Below the pieces are notes generated by a model. That model did no database searches. It saw only the letters and a list, made by a program, of their open reading frames with translations, and was not told where the DNA came from. A stretch of DNA of 8,974 bases from Tannerella sp. GTDB lineage: Bacteria > Bacteroidota > Bacteroidia > Bacteroidales > Tannerellaceae. A program made the position numbers and the translations under genes. Position 1 is the first letter of the stretch; each line of letters begins with the position of its first letter. This document shows, one piece after another, positions 5,967-8,974 of the stretch. The stretch lies in assembly GCA_031277235.1 (NCBI GenBank), contig JAITMT010000439.1, forward strand, positions 1-8,974, written 5' to 3'.

Positions 5967-7496
5967 TTAAAAATACACCCCGATCCCGACGCGGCTGTCG
6001 AAGATTTCGGTATGGACATTGGGATATGCGACGTAGTTGCTGTAGCGGAGATATACGGAGGAACTTGCCGTTACGAAGTATCTTTTCTTGAAGGCATATT
6101 TGAAAGATTGCTTGATAACCGTGAAACTTGTATGCCCCTCGTCGCCGCGCAGGTTCGGATACTTTGGGTTCGAACTGCCGGACTGTTGCTCCGGGTCGTT
6201 GTCGTCCGACGGATTCCACGTATAGAACTGATAATTCTCGGCATTGACAGACAGTCCTATCTTTTCACTGATGACCATATTTAAATTCAGTTTGGAACCG
6301 AAGCCGCTGCTGATGTTGTAGTCGCGTTCGTCAACCTTATAATAATCTGTTATCGAGCCGCCCAGCAATACGGCGTTGAGAAAGGCGCTTGAGACGAAAG
6401 CCGTCCTGTCCGTAAATCTGTACATCAGTTGCCCGCCCAGTCCGAAAGCCGCCGCCTCAGCCAGGCGATACATGTCCGTATTCGGTTCGTTCACGATGGT
6501 ATTGGAGTTATAATAGTCGAAATGCTGATATACGCCCCAGCGCATGTCTAATTTCGGGTTACGGTTGGGGACTGTCTTGCCCCAAAGGGCGCCAACCAGG
6601 TTTATATTGCTGAAAACAGGCTGTTTCGTCAGCATATTCATCGTGAAACCGATGGTAAAAGCATCGTAGGGACGTTCGTTTTCTCTGGAAAAGATGTCGC
6701 CGTAGAGCAAACCGAAATCCAGGTAACCGGCATTGTCAATACGGGTGTCGCGGCTATCGTACAGACCCCGATAGCCTCCGGACACGGTGAACCGGATGGG
6801 CTGACTTTCGATGGCTTTTCCGCTGTAAGTATGCATCTTCCAGGCTTCTCCGCTAATGAGCCGGTTTACGCCCTGCACGGGATTGACCGTGAACGCCAGC
6901 AATTCCCTTCCGAAGCGTTCCCAACCGCCTGTACGGCTATCAATCAGCAGATTGGAGAGCCGGAAGGCTATTTCTCCCAGCCCGAGACCTCCGACAGGCG
7001 TTGCGATGAAATCGTTCAGCGAGGGCAGTTCGTTTTCCATCAGGAACTCCCACATCAGGCTGCCTCCGGTGGCAAAAAGAGCCGACTGTCCGATACTCAT
7101 TCCGTTGGTACGCGCCGCGTTGTAGTACAGTCCGCCGTGGTAGGGATGGGCGAAAAGGTTGGTTACGAACTGATCGTTGTCCCACACAAAGCCGGTTTTC
7201 AGGTTGTGACGCATCGTTTTCCAGCTGATACGCGCAAAATCGCCGTTTGCCACATAACGGTCAACCGCCCAGACACCCAGATTGAGTCCGACGATTTCCA
7301 CACCGGCTTTCACGGGCTGTTTGCGAAGCGTCATAATCGAATCGGAGGAATCGTCGGCGCGCGTCTCAAAACATATCCCGACGAATAGCAAAAGGAGTAA
7401 CAGGATAGCCCATCTCCCACCCTTCCCGAGAGGGAGGAAATTTTCTGCCTTCGGAGGGGTCAGGGGAGGTTTCTTTTGATTACATTGATTGTTCAT
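5967..7496 (-). CDS. DUF3943 outer-membrane protein with a repeat-derived N-terminus
   Basis: A 509-residue protein. Seen: an unusual polar N-terminus containing PPLTPPK and LPLGKGG (residues 10-27), then hydrophobic core AILLLLLLFVGIC and a likely cleavage site TRA|DD at Ala47. Residues about 85-205 match DUF3943 as I know it (WDNDQFVTNLFAHPYHGGLYYNAAR, GGSLMWEF, ELPSLNDFIATPVGGLGLGE). The rest alternates beta strands with Gly/Asp-rich turns and ends in VGIGVYF, a terminal Phe typical of outer-membrane barrels inserted by BamA. DUF3943 has no established function that I know of. AAGGA sits about 10 nt before the ATG, supporting this start, and there is no other Met before residue 55 that would keep the signal peptide. 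It is the last gene of the DUF4924-MBL-DUF3943 unit, 39 bp behind the hydrolase gene. Confidence 0.85.
   Translation of the reverse strand: MNNQCNQKKPPLTPPKAENFLPLGKGGRWAILLLLLLFVGICFETRADDSSDSIMTLRKQPVKAGVEIVGLNLGVWAVDRYVANGDFARISWKTMRHNLKTGFVWDNDQFVTNLFAHPYHGGLYYNAARTNGMSIGQSALFATGGSLMWEFLMENELPSLNDFIATPVGGLGLGEIAFRLSNLLIDSRTGGWERFGRELLAFTVNPVQGVNRLISGEAWKMHTYSGKAIESQPIRFTVSGGYRGLYDSRDTRIDNAGYLDFGLLYGDIFSRENERPYDAFTIGFTMNMLTKQPVFSNINLVGALWGKTVPNRNPKLDMRWGVYQHFDYYNSNTIVNEPNTDMYRLAEAAAFGLGGQLMYRFTDRTAFVSSAFLNAVLLGGSITDYYKVDERDYNISSGFGSKLNLNMVISEKIGLSVNAENYQFYTWNPSDDNDPEQQSGSSNPKYPNLRGDEGHTSFTVIKQSFKYAFKKRYFVTASSSVYLRYSNYVAYPNVHTEIFDSRVGIGVYF
7410..7472 (-). repeat. GC-rich dispersed-repeat-like element translated within the DUF3943 signal peptide
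   Basis: The minus strand here reads CCTCCCCTGACCCCTCCG, AAGGCAGAAAATTT, then CCTCCCTCTCGGGAAGGG and TGGGAG: C-rich and G-rich blocks that can pair imperfectly (CTCCC with GGGAG, CCC with GGG). Its translation, PPLTPPK...LPLGKGG, is a string I recall from dispersed palindromic repeats spuriously translated in many bacterial genomes. It is about 60 bp and stays in frame. Boundaries are approximate and repeat status needs other copies in the genome. Confidence 0.55.
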
Positions 7497-7535
7497 TTTA
7501 ATTATTTCCTTGAAAAACCGGGAAAACCGGACTAT

Positions 7536-8360
7536 TTAAACCGCCTTGTAGGAATTTCCAACTTTCCTGACCGTTGCGGAGGGTTTGTAGGCGTCGTGGA
7601 AGAACACGAGCGTCTGATTTTCGCGGACAGCCTTCTCCAGCATCCTGATTTTTCCGAAATAGGACTGGGCGGGATAGAGATCGTAAGCCGAAATGCGCTC
7701 CGGCACGACCTGCGAAGACAGCGGAATGACGTCGCCGGCAAAAACGATGGCAGGGACGTCTTCATTATCAGGCTTTATCGTGGCGACTATCTGCCCGAGC
7801 GTGTGTCCGTCAAACAGTTCCAGCCGAACGTCCGGATAAGGTTCAATCGTGGATTCAACGATTCGCAGCAAGCTCGCCTTTTCCAGCAGCCGCGTGTTAC
7901 CGGGCAGGAACGAATCGCTTTCGAGCGGGTGGGGATTCCTTTCGCTTTCGTACTGTGCACGGCTAACCCAGTGCAGGGCATTGGGAAAGACAGGTTTAGC
8001 CATTCCCCGGGAGTCCGTTTGCACAGCCGCGCCACAATGGTCGAAATGCAAATGCGTGAATATGACGTCGGTAACGGCTTCGGCGGTAATTCCCAACTGT
8101 TCCAGTTCTTCCGCAATATTCTTTGTTTCATGGAATTGATAGAAAGATGCAGGTGATTTGTCCAAGCAGTCTTTGCCGACGCCGGGATCAATCACGATTA
8201 CCCGCTCGCCCCCGGTCGTAACAACGCCCGCGTGCATCGCCAAAACGCAGAGGTTGCGCTCGTTGGCGGGATAGCTGCGACTCCACGTAACCTTCGGAAT
8301 CGCGCCGAACATCGCGCCGCCATCCGCGAAAAAATAACCGGTGTTGATTAATTGAAACAT
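7536..8360 (-). CDS. Metallo-beta-lactamase-fold metal hydrolase (lactonase/parathion hydrolase-like)
   Basis: A 274-residue protein with a complete binuclear metal site: H103-L-H105-F-D107-H108 in FTHLHFDHCG, H186 in DGHTLGQ, D210 in FAGDVIP and H255 in VFFHD. No signal peptide is seen, so it is probably cytoplasmic. Length and motif spacing resemble the group that includes AHL lactonases and methyl-parathion-hydrolase-like enzymes rather than true beta-lactamases or glyoxalase II (which carries a further C-terminal domain). The substrate cannot be read from the sequence; hydrolysis of a lactone or ester is the best guess. The ATG at 8360 has no SD but an A-rich leader. It is the middle gene of a minus-strand unit, separated from the DUF4924 gene by a heptamer repeat tract and from the DUF3943 gene by 39 bp. 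Confidence 0.88.
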   Translation of the reverse strand: MFQLINTGYFFADGGAMFGAIPKVTWSRSYPANERNLCVLAMHAGVVTTGGERVIVIDPGVGKDCLDKSPASFYQFHETKNIAEELEQLGITAEAVTDVIFTHLHFDHCGAAVQTDSRGMAKPVFPNALHWVSRAQYESERNPHPLESDSFLPGNTRLLEKASLLRIVESTIEPYPDVRLELFDGHTLGQIVATIKPDNEDVPAIVFAGDVIPLSSQVVPERISAYDLYPAQSYFGKIRMLEKAVRENQTLVFFHDAYKPSATVRKVGNSYKAV

Positions 8361-8368
8361 GTTTTTTT

Positions 8369-8431
8369 AATTGATAATTGACAATGCAATTGAACTTTGA
8401 ACTTTAAACCTTGAACCTTGAACTTTCAAAC
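8369..8431. repeat. Degenerate 7-bp tandem repeat tract
   Basis: Nine consecutive in-phase heptamers on the plus strand: aattgat, aattgac, aatgcaa, ttgaact, ttgaact, ttaaacc, ttgaacc, ttgaact, ttcaaac. The middle five (about 8389-8423) are nearly identical. It fills almost the whole spacer between the DUF4924 and MBL genes, and its last unit covers the DUF4924 stop codon (TGA, 8428..8426). Such heptad repeats occur dispersed in several bacterial groups; other copies cannot be seen here. Confidence 0.75.
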
Positions 8432-8947
8432 GTCCGGATATTTCGCCGCCAGGAACGCCAGCAGCGAGTTGATTTGCCGGATGGCTTCCGCCGTGTCCGC
8501 ACTGATTTCCCGGCGTTGCAACTTCAACAACAGATAACCGTAAACGGCAGTCAGACAAGTCTCCATCTCGGAAACTTCGCTGCCGCCCGACTTGGAACGC
8601 AACTGTACGATAGCGGGCAGCGCCTTGTAGTACAGGGATTTATAGACGGTTTCTTCGGGCGTATTCAGTAATCGCGCGTGCAGTTCGGTCAGTTCGTTGA
8701 CGATATTTTTATGAATTTGAAGATGACCGCGCTCCGTCACGCCTTCCTGCCGCATCATCCTGATCAGGTCTTCATACCAGACCCGAATTTCGGCTTTCAC
8801 CGGCTCCGGCTGGTCGTATTGCGAAATTATCTGCGCTTCTATCACACTCATATCCAGGCGACAAGCACGAATCATATCCTCCACCTGCCACATGTACAGC
8901 AGGTATTCCACGATGTTTTCTTTTCTCTTTTGTTGAGCGATAATCAT
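8426..8947 (-). CDS. DUF4924 family protein
   Basis: A 173-residue, probably all-helical soluble protein without signal peptide or membrane segment. Seen: the N-terminal block IIAQQKRKENIVEYLLYMWQVEDMIRACRLD, the middle block WYEDLIRMMRQEGVTERGHLQIHKN and the C-terminal YGYLLLKLQRREIS, all conserved features of DUF4924 as I recall it, a Bacteroidota family without assigned function. Length is normal for the family, so it looks complete. The start at 8947 leaves 27 bases to the window edge; no SD is evident. It is first in this view of the minus-strand unit with the MBL hydrolase and the DUF3943 protein, though genes upstream could also belong. The heptamer tract behind its stop codon could affect expression of the downstream genes. 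Confidence 0.85.
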   Translation of the reverse strand: MIIAQQKRKENIVEYLLYMWQVEDMIRACRLDMSVIEAQIISQYDQPEPVKAEIRVWYEDLIRMMRQEGVTERGHLQIHKNIVNELTELHARLLNTPEETVYKSLYYKALPAIVQLRSKSGGSEVSEMETCLTAVYGYLLLKLQRREISADTAEAIRQINSLLAFLAAKYPDV

Positions 8948-8956
8948 AGGCGTTCA

Positions 8957-8974
8957 AAAACGGGTATCCGTTTT
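8957..8974. terminator. Short hairpin at the window edge, possible terminator of the upstream gene
   Basis: AAAACGG (8957-8963), loop GTAT and CCGTTTT (8968-8974) form a perfect 7-bp inverted repeat. Read on the minus strand it ends in a run of five T, as a weak intrinsic terminator of an upstream minus-strand gene outside the window would. With only 3 G/C pairs it could also be chance or an operator in front of the DUF4924 gene. Confidence 0.35.

Noticed and set aside
7476..8156. 226-codon open frame on the plus strand across the MBL gene
   Set aside because: It is antisense to the hydrolase with an intact HxHxDH motif, and no family or promoter supports it.
8369..8431. CRISPR-like array
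   Set aside because: Units are only 7 bp with no spacers, so it is a simple tandem repeat; no cas gene is present.
8367..8558. 63-codon minus-strand frame with SRFKVQSS peptide
   Set aside because: Its C-terminal half is the translated heptamer repeat and the rest is a shadow of DUF4924; such peptides are typical repeat artefacts.

Overview
The window looks like a chromosomal segment of a Bacteroidales (Bacteroidota) bacterium. Three things support this. Several genes are preceded by the Bacteroidota promoter -7 box TAnnTTTG, with little or no Shine-Dalgarno sequence. The window carries families I associate mainly with this phylum (DUF4924, DUF3943, a secreted LacZ-like GH2). It also has lipoproteins with charged residues right after the lipidated cysteine. 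Species cannot be named from the sequence alone.

Layout. (i) 1-528, minus strand: a HEPN/MNT pair, with an MntA-like nucleotidyltransferase first and a HepT-like protein second, overlapping by 14 bp; the HepT gene runs off the left edge. (ii) 584-2607, minus strand: two envelope lipoprotein genes, each with its own promoter. One is a von Willebrand A domain protein with a Gly/Asp/Gln-rich tether; the other is a small beta-strand-rich, barrel-like lipoprotein. (iii) 2608-2824: a divergent promoter region. (iv) 2825-5716, plus strand: a secreted glycoside hydrolase family 2 enzyme of LacZ-like architecture, standing alone without SusC/SusD partners. (v) 5781-5811: a strong hairpin between the convergent GH2 and tRNA genes. 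(vi) 5822-5903, minus strand: tRNA-Leu(UAG). (vii) 5967-8947, minus strand: a probable operon of DUF4924 protein, metallo-beta-lactamase-fold hydrolase and DUF3943 outer-membrane protein.

Working picture: this is mostly ordinary envelope, sugar-degradation and housekeeping content with a toxin-antitoxin module at the left edge. The less ordinary features are small-scale. A GC-rich dispersed-repeat-like element appears to be translated in frame inside the DUF3943 signal peptide. A degenerate 7-bp tandem repeat fills the spacer between two operon genes. Phased 9-bp repeats overlap the promoter of the vWA lipoprotein. I see no clear evidence of a wholly new multi-gene system, and no CRISPR array, insertion sequence or phage gene. 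No gene-free stretch exceeds 300 bases; the longest, 2608-2824, holds the two divergent promoters and nothing else I recognise.
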